From Antedon mediterranea (Eukaryota > Echinodermata > Crinoidea > Comatulida > Antedonidae), in assembly GCF_964355755.1 (NCBI RefSeq), contig NC_092674.1:14763001-14827000 (forward strand): DNA of 64,000 nt, read 5' to 3'. Each line of letters begins with the position of its first letter. Positions within the stretch are counted from its first letter, which is position 1. Position numbers and translations under genes: made by a program. Of this stretch, positions 43,376-54,520 are shown piece after piece. The notes under the pieces were generated by a model. The model made no database searches and was not told the DNA's origin. It saw only the letters and a list, made by a program, of their open reading frames with translations.

Positions 43376-43462
43376 AGTGGTGTTAATAGTCTATGAGTGC
43401 TAGCTTACTTGTATAAACCGACAATAGCCCGTGCTCTCCAGAGGGAGGGCATTAGATACGAA

Positions 43463-44190
43463 AGTGAAAAGTTCCTAGAACACCCCTGTATTATAACGTT
43501 GTTATACATTGTACAGTATACAAAGTTCCTAAAGAAGCTTAGCGTGCTGATTACCAGACGACCGGATATTTACTATTCTTATGCCGGTTGCAGTACCATT
43601 TGCTATATTATTTGATCCGTTTTAAATCGGAATCTTCCTTAATGTTTTAGGCCGCTGAACGGCCACGCTACCAAGAAAACAAAGGAATTTACTTTACACC
43701 TGGACTGCCTCAGCTGGGGCGTGGACTCGCTGTTGCGTGAAACAACAAAGAACGGTTGTATTGTTTCTTTTTGCCTAGTTGCGTACGTACTGTGTTCCGC
43801 CGCCGATATGTCTAAATCGGAATGTATGCAATGTAGAGGCCAGCATGTGACAGTCAAGTGGGACCGCTACTTGCTTTGCATTCACTGTCGCACCTGCAGC
43901 CAGAAGTTGCCGTGCCACATATGCGTGCATTGGACCCGCGGAGGTTCAGGAGGAGCCGCCGGCCCCGTAATAGACGCTGGCCCCCTAATAGACGCCGAAG
44001 TGGCGGTAGTATTGCCGGAAGCGCCTGTGCAACAGCCGTTGTGCTTCCACCGCAGGGTAGTACGCAGGACGAAGGTTTGTCACCAGCCGTACTGGAGGCC
44101 ATCGCAGCAGCAACAAACTTAAAATTAATTTCAAACATAACTACTTTCAAATCACATATTAAAAAACATTTTGAATGCAATATTTAATAT
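43463..44190 (+). mobile_element. DIRS-like retroelement fragment, copy 2
   Basis: This matches the copy at 24340-25150: the AAAGTGAAAAGTTCCTAGAA leader, GGCCGCTGAACGGCCACGCT, the Cys cluster frame (SKSECMQCRGQ, YLLCIHCRTCSQKLPC, ICVHW) and the CACCGCAGGGTAGTACGCAG segment. It stops at about 44105, where a LINE-like C-terminal scrap (SNITTFKSHIKKHFECNI) follows. Internal deletions differ from copy 1. The long gag body present in copy 1 is missing. Confidence 0.5.
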
Positions 44191-44274
44191 TAATAATAAT
44201 TATGATAACTAGAATAAAAAAACTATTTTAAAAAGGCGACAAACTCAGACAGACAGAAAGTATGTAGTACTCAT

Positions 44275-44990
44275 ACTCTACTCTACTATAGAAATCGTTA
44301 ATCAATTTAAATATCTTGGTGTAGTATTTAGTTCAACTGGTTTGTGGAACAAAACAATTTAAACAGACTATACTCAAGCAACTAAGGCATTATTTTCATT
44401 AAAAACTAATATTTTAAAGCGTTTTGTCTATTTGCCCATTAATGTTTGGAATTTACTTTTTGATATAAAAATTATACCTATTTTACTTTATGGAAGTGAA
44501 ATATGGGGATACACATATTTTAGCACCATAGAATAGAAAGTCTCCAAATTAGGTTCTCAAAATACATATTTGGAATCACAAAAAATTGCTTCAAATATAG
44601 CCGCTATAGGAGAATGTGGTCAATTTCCTTTGTCTGTTCACTGTTACCTAGAAGATTGATCTGTTACGTATTCTGAATGTTGATTATAACCGTATTATTT
44701 ATAATTGTTACACATTTCAGTTACGTAAATTAGCTGGTTATCACATGTAAAACGTATTCTTTGCACTGTAGGTTTTGGTGATATAAGGAGATCACAGCAT
44801 GTTCGAGATAGTCATCTTTTTATTTCCAATTTTAAATTAAGACTCACCAATATAGAAAGACAGAAATTCCACCAAGAAATAAAAACAATAATAATATCTA
44901 GACTATGTTATTATTGTAATTTCAAAACTGATTTTATTTTTTCGGAACATCAATTATAAGCATAGAAACAATTTAACAAAACTTCAAATA
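44275..44990 (+). pseudogene. LINE ORF2 C-terminal relic
   Basis: Frames read IVNQFKYLGVVFSSTGLWNK, then ATKALFSLKTNILKRFVYLP and LFDIKIIPILLYGSEIWGY, then after frame changes ASNIAAIGECGQFPLSV. The F-KYLGV.FSS and PILLYGSEIWG boxes are found after the RT core in many LINEs. Multiple stops; the RT core is absent. Confidence 0.65.
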
Positions 44991-44999
44991 GGAAATGGC

Positions 45000-45290
45000 A
45001 TAATATACCAAGATGTGGTATTATGTGGTACCTGTCTCTGTATCAACAGAGACATTGGTGGGTATGACCTCCCACATACATATGATAGTTTGCTGGAAAA
45101 AGTTGAAGCAGGAGGGGGGCCAGCGGAGACGCTCTACCGTCAATACCAACCAGACGGCTGGTGGCGCTGTTCAGCGTCACTTACAAAAAACCAGACCATT
45201 CCAACCCAGGCATTAGTCTGAAGCAGCTGACAGATTGTCGGCGAAACGTCACGAAGGTAATTTTATTCCTTTTCGTTGTCTTGGTTTAAC
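45000..45290 (+). repeat. Retroelement end with hammerhead-like motif
   Basis: The stretch holds an 8-bp stem hairpin (TGTCTCTG...CAGAGACA at 45030-45051) and then GTCTGAAGCAGCTGACAGAT, TGTCGGCGAAACGTCACG. CTGA-x-G, a short GACA/TGTC stem and CGAAAC resemble the hammerhead ribozyme core seen in Penelope-like and related elements, but the position after CTGA-x-G is C, not A. The rest is unassigned. Confidence 0.35.
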
Positions 45291-45572
45291 ATAAAAGTAA
45301 AAATCCACAAAAATATTATTTGGAACCAGATGAATTTATTCAATGTATATTTCAATAGTTTCATGATAATTATAAATGAAATAACTACCGATATTGGTAA
45401 ATGAAAGAAAAAAATATGTATACATAAATTATAATTCCAGTATATATATAGTATATACTATATATACATTATATATAGTATAGATTAAAGATTGCAATAA
45501 TAAACAACAACTAATATTTTGTGTAAGACATAAATAGTATATGAGTATAAATAATGATAATAAGCATATTAA

Positions 45573-45880
45573 CTAAGCAGTATAATATTGAGATATATAA
45601 TGATTCTTTAACTTTTTTCGGAAAGTAAATAATGATATTGACGTTTTGATATTTGGTGGGATATGATTCCACAAATTAGGACCTGATATAGTTATAAAAA
45701 ATTTAGTTTTTGTAAGTCTAGCAAAAGGAATGTTTAAATGAGAAGTTCTTAAATTGTAATTGTGAAATTTGGTACGTTTACAGAGCATATCAATCATAGA
45801 AATAGGAAGTTGGTTTTTAAAATAATTAAACATAAAACTGGCAACTTGAACATTGTGGATATCCGTTAATTTTAATATAC
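45573..45880 (-). pseudogene. LINE ORF2 C-terminus
   Basis: KLTDIHNVQVASFMFNYFKN, QLPISM, then RTKFHNYNLRTSHLN and FFITISGPNLWNHIPPNIK, TSISLFTFRKKLKNHYI and stop. The G-P-x-LWN-x-[IL]P-x2-IK box is the typical C-terminal end of CR1/Jockey-type proteins. It joins upstream, out of frame by one base near 45830-45880, to the endonuclease part. Confidence 0.75.
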
Positions 45881-47052
45881 CGAGAACTACATTTTAAGAG
45901 AGCAGATGATATCCATGGTTGTTTAAACGTTTTATTTGATTTTATACTACTTTTAACCAAGTGTCTGGAGTGGATATTTGTAAATTTTTCAATAAATATA
46001 TCAAAACTCAATCTTGGGTCACAATCAAATATCATAGACCAGTCTTCACCTTCTAAATCAATCGATAAGGCATTTAGGTCGTTTATACGAAATGAATAGT
46101 TGGCGCTATTATCATCAAGGTTTTGATCATTAATTTCTTGATCAATGAACTGAAATATAGGAAGGTGGTCGGAGATATCATTAAGTAAAACACCAGCAAC
46201 TATTTTATAGTTAGATTGTTTGGAATAAAAATGATCAATCAAAGTGGCCGAAGTTGAGGTAATCCTAGTTGGTTTTGAAATAGTTGGAAAAAAAGAATGG
46301 GAAATTAAGGTATTTAGGTAGGTGTTTGTTAATTTATGGTTATGGAATTTTAATAAATCAATATTGAAGTCTCCCATGAGATGACAATTTTTGTTTTCAT
46401 TGTTAATTTGGGTTAATACATTATCGACGGATTTAGTAAAAGAATCTAGCCCTCCACAGGGGGCTCTGTAAATAATGCCTATAATATCATTTTTTGTCTT
46501 TGAATTTTCAATCTCAACAAAAAGTGATTCGGAAAGGTCGTCTGGTAATTTTAAGTCATTTCGAATTGTAATGCTAATATCATTACGTATAAAAAATGCA
46601 ACTCCTCCGCCAATTTGATTATTGCTTCTATTGCTTGCAAAGAAGGAGTAGTTATTAATGAAAGGAATAGGGGAGTTTTCATTAAGCCATGTTTCACTGA
46701 TACCGATTATGGAAAATCTGTTATTAATTGAATTCAAAAGGCATTCGAGATCATTAACTTTATGCGTAATACCTCTAATATTAAGATGCAGGAGAGATAG
46801 TTTAGTATTAAAGGATGTATTAAACTTAGAATTAAATTGTGAATAATCATAAAAGCTGCATTCATCTAGGGTAACTGACTGTGAATTGAGATTATTAATT
46901 AGTTGATCAAAAGATTCATCATATTTGTCATTTTCATTGTAATTAACTGGATTAAAGGTTATGTTAGAAATATCATTGTTGTTAGTAAGTTCAGAGTTCA
47001 CATTAAAGTCATAAAAAGGAAGTAAGTGAAGATAATTAACATTCATTAACAA
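45881..47052 (-). CDS. LINE ORF2, apurinic-type endonuclease domain
   Basis: About 390 open codons. After an acidic N-terminal tail come LSLLHLNIRGI (first catalytic Asn), then IIGISETWLNE (catalytic Glu), then GGGVAFFIRND, IIGIIYRAPCGGLDSFT, CHLMGDFNIDLL (Asp and Asn), LIDHFY, and NDISDHLPIFQF (Asp-His). All APE-type catalytic boxes are in order, so the nuclease could still fold. The linker after it reads FKQPWISSALLKCSSRY. The domain nicks target DNA for target-primed reverse transcription. Without an RT the copy cannot move itself. The start chosen is the first Met of the frame; LINE ORF2 starts are often leaky and it may begin elsewhere. Confidence 0.85.
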
Positions 47053-47236
47053 TAGCTGCGTATAGCGTTATCTAAAAAAGAAATACAGCAATAAGCATGC
47101 ATGAGACTGTATACATTAATACATAATTAATGAGAAGCAAAATAAACAATTCTTGAAATAAAAATATATTATAGGTAATATTTCGGTTGACGGTAAGTAG
47201 AGTCAAAGTAAAGTTAAATTATTGCGACGACTAGAA

Positions 47237-48102
47237 TTACTCAGTAGCTTCGGGGGCATGTGCTTCCTTGAGGTTCGGGTAGTATTTGGCAAGATGATCC
47301 ATGTCGATGAATGTGCGAACATAACCATTTGCATCTATGTAACGCAATTTGTCAAGGTGGAGCCAGGCCTTTACTTTGTTGGAATGCAGGTATTTCATCG
47401 ATGAGTATAATGCCTTTCTTCTACTTATCACTCTGCTGGTAAAATCATTATTTACGTAGATGTTATTATCTTTAAATTTAGGTCTCACTTTTGGAGCTGC
47501 CTTGCGTACTCTTTCTTTAGTGGAATATCTGAGAAAGTATGCAACAAGTGGTCTCGGTTTATCCCTGGTGGTATTACGTGGTCCAACTCGATGGGCTCGT
47601 TGTATATCATCATTAGCGATTTTGATGCCGGTGGTATTGGAAATAAATGAGGAAAGGAAATAAATAAGGAAAGGAAATTAACAGTACCTTCACTATCCTC
47701 CGCTTGTTCGGGTATGCCAGTAAACCTCAGATTGTTACGGCGTTGACGTCCTTCTAGGTTGTCGATTTTGTCGCGTATCTCTTCTATGCATTCCGTAGTG
47801 GATTGCTGCGTGTCCTCGGCAATATCCTTCAGCTTAACATCCATGAAATCAGAATTTTCCTGCATATCGGCGTGCAAATTCCTCAGTTCTTTTTGTAAAC
47901 CGGTGATTTCAAGATTGAGGATGGTAATGTCTTTTTCCAAGGAGACAATCTTGGTGACTGCGTCGCATAATGTTGATTTAATATCAGCAATGGTTTTGCA
48001 GCCCATGATTGACTTGATGAGAGTCGACAGCCAGGTGTTCGGTTCAGCGGCGCTAATATTTAAATTAGAAATATTTGGCTCTTTGTTTTCCACGTTGGCC
48101 AT
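47237..48102 (-). pseudogene. LINE ORF1, L1-type RNA-binding protein (one frameshift)
   Basis: MANVENKEPNISNLNIS begins after a good ATG. Residues about 45-130 are a coiled coil (KDITILNLEITGLQKELRNL, then IRDKIDNLEGRQRRNNLRF, TGIPE, where the RRM-like domain starts). A small tandem duplication (GGAAAGGAAATAAATAA region, 47637-47680) shifts the frame. In the other frame follow IANDDIQRAHRVGP, then KPRPLVAYFLRYSTKERVRK and KFKDNNIYVNNDFT, the L1-ORF1 C-terminal domain, ending AHAPEATE and stop. Such proteins trimerise and package LINE RNA. A 185-nt spacer separates it from ORF2. Confidence 0.8.
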
Positions 48103-48324
48103 TGTAGATGTTTAGTTAGAATAAATAACAAAAGTGTACCTATATTTAATGCAACCGATACGTTCACTATCCAGGTAGGTATACAGGTCTCATGCAGTTA
48201 GTAGCTTATCTTTGCAACATGCTATCACAGGTAAGCGAGTACTGTATCTAAAAACGTATACGTGTGAGAGCTCCGCTCAAACACGTCTGCACTCGACGAA
48301 GGACAATACAATCAAAACATTACG

Positions 48325-48392
48325 ACAAGGAATGACCTGGTTTAATGTTTTTAAAGTAATATGCATTATAAAACGTCAAAAATTGTAGGGAA
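48325..48392. repeat. MITE right-end fragment
   Basis: ATGACCTGGTTTAATGTTTT, TAAAGTAATAT and the end AAAATTGTAGGGAATGGGTC, TTTAA closely match 19430-19513. The left end is not in sight; the LINE lies on that side, suggesting truncation. Confidence 0.7.
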
Positions 48393-49029
48393 TGGGTCTT
48401 TAACTAAGTATGTAATTTATTTAATTTTCTTACTGGCACCAAACACAACAATTCTTTTGTATTGCACAAAAGAAATCTAATTCTTTTGTGTTTGATTAGT
48501 GATAGTTCTGAGTGGTTAATGTCTGATTACCAAATTTTAAAAAGTCATTAAACAATGCAATTTAAACAGCATTCTATCTCACTTGAATTGAAGACAAAAT
48601 CAACAGTAATGATAACAAGATTTGGTACATTTGTTAAATTTAAAATTAAAACAAAAGGTTACCAGTTTTAAAGTGTCTTGGCTGCAATCAGCAAAAAAAA
48701 ATGTTATAATGTTTGAATGTTAAATATTTATCATTATGTACTGCTGTTTTTCTTGGTTGAATCAATGTAGGAAATGAATTAAAATTATAAGTACTTGATA
48801 TTTTAATTATTACAAGTTATATACAGTACTATAGTTAGTAATTATTATTATATACTGTAATAGCCAGTTGCAAACAGGTGTGAAATAAAATAATTGTTTG
48901 TGATTTTTTATCTTTTATTATAGTGAATTAGAAGTTGTGAGGTTATGACTGAATTGCAGACATACTGAACAGGCCTGTGTTTCCAAAATGGTGATGTTTA
49001 CTCATTTTTCAATTTTTGAAATTCATGGG

Positions 49030-49400
49030 CAGTTGATAGCTTTTTAGAATTGGCATTTTTCTGTTTGTTTCATAAACTTGTTACAATTCAAAGAAACCCA
49101 TTTTTGGATCTTGTGTATAAAACTTGTGTGAATCGAAATCTAAACTGTCAATATGCTGTTCTGAAAGAAGTTTGTGAGTCTGTGTGGAATTGGCTGGTCA
49201 GTAAAAATAGAAGTTTCTACCCGAAAGGAAGTATCAATACGTCATTTGAAGAAATATTGGATTATATCTCTATTACTGATGACGAGAGGAAACTGTTTTC
49301 ATTAGGCATTCAAAAGATTTGTGCTTGCAAAACGTCTCATACATTGTCATTATGCCCTATCTATCTTAGTTCACAATTTACAAGCAGAAGTTGTTGATTT
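49030..49400 (+). CDS. Unrecognised ORF running into 341-bp tandem repeats
   Basis: About 110 codons with ordinary protein-like content: PFLDLVYKTCVNRNLNCQYA, VLKEVCESVWNWLVSKNRSF, INTSFEEILDYISITDDERK. Near 49315 the better reading shifts frame to RFVLAKRLIHCHYALSILVH, NLQAEVVDL and stop at 49400. That final codon stretch is where the first tandem unit starts. I recognise no domain. It may be the terminal exon of a multi-copy gene. Confidence 0.35.
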
Positions 49401-50340
49401 ATAAATCAATTACTACATTAGTATTAATTTCTGTATAATAACTGTCATTATATATTTATTAACGGAATATTTCGTTGAATTGTAAAAAAAATGTTTAATT
49501 ATTGTTTATTTTTATCCTGATATTTACAATCATATGATGTGTTAATTTCAGTGTGTCTATGGGGGCAATACGCTTTACTCCTTGCATAATTTTAATGTGT
49601 AAACATCAAGTTGTATTACTTATTCAAACAGTTGTATTAGTTTTAGTAATTTGTGATGTTGCTACTGTTGGTAACTTGCTAATCAAAGTCTTTATAAGAG
49701 AGTTGACACCACTTCTACAGTCCAAGCAGAAGTTGTTGATTTATAAATCAATTACTACAGTAGTATTAATTTCTGTATAACTGTCATTATATATTTATTA
49801 ACGGAATATTTCGTTGAATTGTAAAAAAAAATGTTTAATTATTGTGTATTTTTATCCTGATATTTACAATCACATGATGTGTTAATTTCAGTGTGTCTAT
49901 GGGGGCAATACGCTTTACTCCTTGCATAATTTTAATGTGTAAACATCAAGTTGTATTACTTATTCAAACAGTTGTATTAGTTTTAGTAATTTGTGATGTT
50001 GCTACTGTTGGTAACTTGCTAATCAAAGTCTTTATAGGAGAGTTGACACCACTTCTACAGTCCAAGCAGAAGTTGTTGATTTATAAATCAATTAACTACA
50101 GTAGTATTAATTTCTGTATAATAACTGTCATTATATATTTATTAACGGAATATTTCGTTGAATTGTAAAAAAAATGTTTAATTATTGTGTATTTTTATCC
50201 TGATATTTACAATCGCATGATGTGTTAATTTCAGTTTGTCTATGGGGGAAATACGATTTACTCCTTGCATAATTTTAATGTGTAAACATCAAGTTGTATT
50301 AGTTCTAGTAATTTGTGATGTTGCTGCTGTTGGTAAATAA
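49384..50340. repeat. About 341-bp tandem repeat, 2.8 copies
   Basis: GCAGAAGTTGTTGATTTATA recurs at 49384, 49726 and 50066. Units are over 95 percent alike by eye except for an internal deletion in the third. Each unit has a TTAATTTCAG splice-acceptor-like site followed by an open 75-91 codon frame, so it looks like duplicated intron-plus-terminal-exon. From 50341 to 51000 no gene is recognised. Confidence 0.9.
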
Positions 50341-51151
50341 AATTGATATTCAGTAGAAATAATTTTAATTTCTTTTCATTTTTATTGTTGTTATATATTA
50401 GGTATTAATTTTTTTAATTTTATTATTTACTGAATTGTGCCATGGATAAATAATTATCCGTATTGTTATTTCTCCATGGTATAACAGAATATTTTATTCT
50501 GTAAACAGGAAATACTATTGGGAAACACAGAAAGATAAGCAGGGGGTTAGTGTGATTATTGGAATAGCTAAAATTAAATTTAGAAAAATACTGCGATACA
50601 GAGTAACTTTTTAAGTACTGGGTGGATTTTTTCGCAAAAAAGTATGTAATGATTCTTTTGATTAAATACATTCAAATTAGAATATAGAATATTCATAATA
50701 TCAATTAAAATAATACGGAAAATATAATCAGCCAAACATTTGTTATCTATCATTTCCCCATACAGGAAGCTGTATGACCTTGAGAGTACTTAAGGTCTTG
50801 ATTGAGGCATTACAAGTAGAGATGTCACCAGTGAAAGTGGAAAAAAAGACTCCAAATTATCCAAAATAACACTGTTCATTTCATTCTTGAGCTAGGTCCC
50901 CGTGATCATATTGGTAAAATTGAACTAGATAAGGTCGGTAAAGGTCGGATATATAAATATCAAAAGCAGGGTTAAGTTATTACAACTATCTCATGTCCAT
51001 AAAGCTACGTTCACATCAAGCCCGGATTTGGGCCGGTGGCTGGAGAAAAATTCGGTCCGCGTTACATTTTTTGAATAGCGCGTTCACATAGCTGCACGAA
51101 TTCGTTCCATCGGGTCACGTTTTGAATCAGTGAAGTGGAACGACGTCAACA

Positions 51152-54100
51152 ATGGCAGATTCCGACGAAGAAGATATTGCCTTCTTTTGTTTGTTTTTAT
51201 TAAACAGAAAAAGGAAAAGACCGGAATGGGTAAATACCGTAAACCAAAAAAGAAAGACCCATGGTCTTGTGATGACTTTTTGTCCAAGCCGGATAAATGT
51301 TACAAATACTTCAGGTTAGTGCTTTTCAGCTGATCTATATTCTCAGTCGGTTCATTCAGGCTGTATTATTATACGCAGGCTAAACATGATGTTCAGCCTA
51401 CTGTACTTAAGTACTGTGTAATAAAAATAGCGCTTACATATCAGTAGTACGCTATTTTAGTATAGAACAAATAATAAAACGAAACCAACTTTAGCTTAAT
51501 TAAACGGGCTAGCCTAGGCCTAGGTAGGGCCTATCATCTAGGTTTAGCCTACTATAGGCTAGGTATTGTCGTGGGCCACACACAAAGAACAAAAGAATGA
51601 ACCTCGCACTCTGTTCTGTATTTACGTTGTAAGACGTTTATTAAAACTGGACCGTAAATCGAATCATTAAACAGACTAAAACACACAAACACAAACCCCT
51701 GTAATACCAATCAGAGAAAAATAACATTACAATGATATAAGGTAAACTCTTCAACTTTTCCTACGTATTATGACCTCAATTTATCATAAAGAATACAACT
51801 CAAATAATAACTTCTCAAAGTTATCTATCTCCATCAGTTTACATCATTATAGCATTTAGCCAATAACAGATCTTTAACTCGGGAAATGATATCATAGCAA
51901 GTCCTCAAAATAGTAATGTTATTAAACAATCACAATACCTGCAATGCCCTCCTGTAACACTAACACAGCTTAGTATAGTTACAATTAAAAACGAGTTGCT
52001 CTCAAATCAGCTCGATTTACTGCAGTCAGCAATTGTCAGTAACACCAACCATCTAAAATAATCAATTACAACTACTAATATAACTACTGTACTTATATGC
52101 AACAACATAATCAGAAACTTAACGCTACCGATATCGTACATGGGCGCCGCCATCTTTGTTGTTTACATTATAGGAATACATGCTAGAGGGCGCTCGACGA
52201 ACCCAAAAACTCAATGCAAACGATCGGTAACTGATCAACTCTCAACAGTTCTTAACTCATCAAAGTGATTAAACAATCTACAAGGTGAAATATAACTTCA
52301 ACTTCATAAAAGAGTACTGTATACAGTACATAACAACATGGCAAACAAGGCCATAGAACCCGTTACTGTCATTATTCTAGCTCATTTATATACAATACAA
52401 AGTCTTTGATTGTTACATATGGTAATCAAATTCACACGACCATGCAGACATCACATGGTAATCACTACTACTAGGCCTAATTTACGTTACATCACTTGTC
52501 ATTTAAAATGTCGATTACCGTCAACAATATTAATTTAAGCTAATAATCAAAATCACTATAAACTACTTGAGGAAACATAGCATACTAGACTTACAATTGA
52601 AGTGGTTTCTTCGCAAAAAATTAACAAACTAAAAATCTTTAAACTCTTCTTAAACACGGCTTATCCTCCTCGAGCTTTTATCTCAACTCCCACGAGGTAA
52701 TTGCTCTCCCCACAACCTTATAACAACGACGCTATCTAAATATTAATACGCATACGCACAAAATCACCAAGGCAAACATTCTATAATAATAAAGTAGTTC
52801 CAATCAAAATAATTATTTAAGTGTAAAATATGAATAAATTGAATAGAATCATTCTCAATAAAAGTAACAAATAATAGTAATATAATTCCAGTCTCCGACA
52901 GTATAGCCTAGGCATAAATAATATATTTAGCCTAGGCTTATATTCAAAACATAATTTAATCAAATGAAGTCATTTTGATTCAATTTTAATTTAGTGTTGT
53001 GTTTTTTTCAGAATGACTCCAGATCAATTTGAAATGTTATTCGATCTGGTAAAAGATGATATTTCAGAGAAAGCATCACCCCATGAGAACGCCTAGCTAT
53101 TTGTTTAAGGTATTTAAAAAAATAAAATGTTCTGTATGATTTACCTCAGCTTTCTTATTCATCTTCATTAATATTACATGGTGATTTTATAAAACTTAAT
53201 ATTATGTGCCATTATGTGCCATCATGTTCCAATTATTCAATTATACATGAATCAGAGGTAACAACTCTAATTAAAGCAAACTCCTCAATATTTTACTGCA
53301 ATTTAAAGGTTTTTTCAGATTTTAATACAATTATTTTTCTGCTCAAATGAACTAATATGCATGTTTTAGGGAGGTCACAATATTAAATTACTAAATTTGA
53401 TAGGAGTGTTTTTTCATTCCCTTATTTTTATCAGATTTCTGGCCACTGGCGATTCGTATGCGTCACTGCACTACAACTTTCGTGTTGGAAAAAGTACGAT
53501 AAGTTCTATCGTAATCGAGGTTGCAAAAAAATTATATGGACAAAACTTCAACCAATATACATGGCCCCTCCAACTCCAAAAGAGTGGAATGAAATTTCAT
53601 AGCAATTTTCCACGAAATGGAACTTTCCTAATTGTGTGGGAGCAATTGATGGCAAACACATTGTAATTAAGGCACCAGACAACTCTGGGTCTCTTTTTTA
53701 TAATTGTAAAGGTACCCATTCCATTGTTTTAATGGCTTTGGTTGACGCAGCCTATAACTTTATATTTATTGATGATGGTTCCTATGGCTTAAACAGTGAC
53801 GGGGAATTTTTTCTCGAATGCACTTACAACACTAACTATTGGTATTCCACCACCAAAAAACTTGCCAAGTATGCCTGAACTTGGTCCAGTACCACACCTA
53901 ATCGTCGGAGATGAAGCTTTTCCATTAAAAGAGAACATAATGAGGCCATTTCCAGGTAAATTATTATTTCACTATACAGTACTGTTAAGTTAGACAGGGG
54001 TGATATTTATTTATGATAAAAGCCATAGGGCATAAGTATCAACTTTACAGTGGTGTACATTTATATATTCCAGGTAAAAATCTTCCAAAGCATGAGAGGA

Positions 54101-54449
54101 TTTACAATTATCAGCACAGCAGAGCAAGGCGTGTGTCTGAGAATGCTTTTTGTCAAACAAATTTCGAATTTTCCACAGGAAAATAGAACTAAAGCCAGCA
54201 AATGTGGACAAAATTGTGCTCTGTGCATGCATTTTGCACAATTTTATCCGGAAGACGAGTATAAACAACATTCAACAAGATCCTGTGGGCAATTTACCAA
54301 ATAAGCTAGAACTTATTAATCTGGAGCATACTGGACACCACAGTAGTGGAGAGGTCATTGGAGTTCCAAACAAACTATGCAAATGGTTTTGTTCAGATGC
54401 TGGAAAAGTTACATGGCAAGACCATGTTTGTTTTGGCCATGCAAATTAA
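51152..54449 (+). pseudogene. PIF/Harbinger DDE transposase, second copy
   Basis: Exon 1 (51152-51314) begins MADSDEEDIAFFCLFLLNRK, RKRPEWVNTVNQKRKTHG, then shifts frame to DDFLSKPDKCYKYF. It splices (GTTAGT donor, TTTTTCAG acceptor at 53011) so that the Arg codon is restored before MTPDQFEMLFDLVKDDISEK. Exon 3 (53435 to about 53954) has RFLATGDSYASLHYNFRVGK, then CVGAIDGKHIVIKAPDNSGS (first Asp), ALVDAAYNFIFIDDGSYG (second Asp) and VGDEAFPLKENIMRPF. Exon 4 (54074-54449) has HSRARRVSENAF (Glu) and IVLCACILHNFIRKT, ending at a stop. Frameshifts lie in exon 1, near 53100, 53570 and 54170. Intron 1 contains a 1.33-kb LTR. Confidence 0.85.
51567..52900 (-). mobile_element. Solo LTR in the transposase intron, GTAT target duplication
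   Basis: The insert begins TGTCGTGGGCC and ends CTCCGACA, giving TG..CA ends with a TGTCG/CGACA inverted pair. It is flanked by GTAT at 51563-51566 and 52901-52904. On the minus strand an AATAAA lies about 65 bp before the end (TTTTAATAAACG), as expected for an LTR poly(A) signal. No coding sequence is present. At 1334 bp it is long for a Gypsy LTR but possible. It inserted after the Harbinger element. Confidence 0.75.
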
Positions 54450-54520
54450 ATTATCAAAATGAACATTTCATATATTAAACACTAATTATTTTAATCACTT
54501 TCTAAAATAATTTATTCTAA

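Larger units (their letters stand above)
45420..48110 (-). mobile_element. LINE with ORF1 and endonuclease, RT deleted
   Basis: Minus-strand order: ORF1 (48102-47237), ORF2 endonuclease (47052 to about 45880), then directly the ORF2 C-terminus (to 45573) and an A/T-rich 3' UTR. The reverse transcriptase core, some 400-500 residues, is missing. The frame at the junction reads into LTDIHNVQVASFMFNYFKNQ, which normally follows the RT. So the element suffered a clean internal deletion. The upstream edge abuts a MITE fragment at 48325-48392. Confidence 0.8.
51003..54449 (+). mobile_element. Second PIF/Harbinger element (right end not found)
   Basis: The probable left end at 51003 follows TAA (51000-51002) and reads AGCTACGTTCACATCAAGCC. 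The transposase starts 150 bp inside. The right TIR was not located between the transposase stop and the MITE at 54521. No MADF gene accompanies it. It differs from the 9.0-14.2 kb element in sequence, so it is a different family. Confidence 0.6.

Noticed and set aside
44996-45221. Two overlapping 67-68 codon frames
   Set aside because: Overlap a repeat end with hairpin and hammerhead-like motif; neither frame resembles a known protein.
50423-50671. 82-codon minus-strand ORF
   Set aside because: A/T-driven composition and no recognisable boxes or neighbours.
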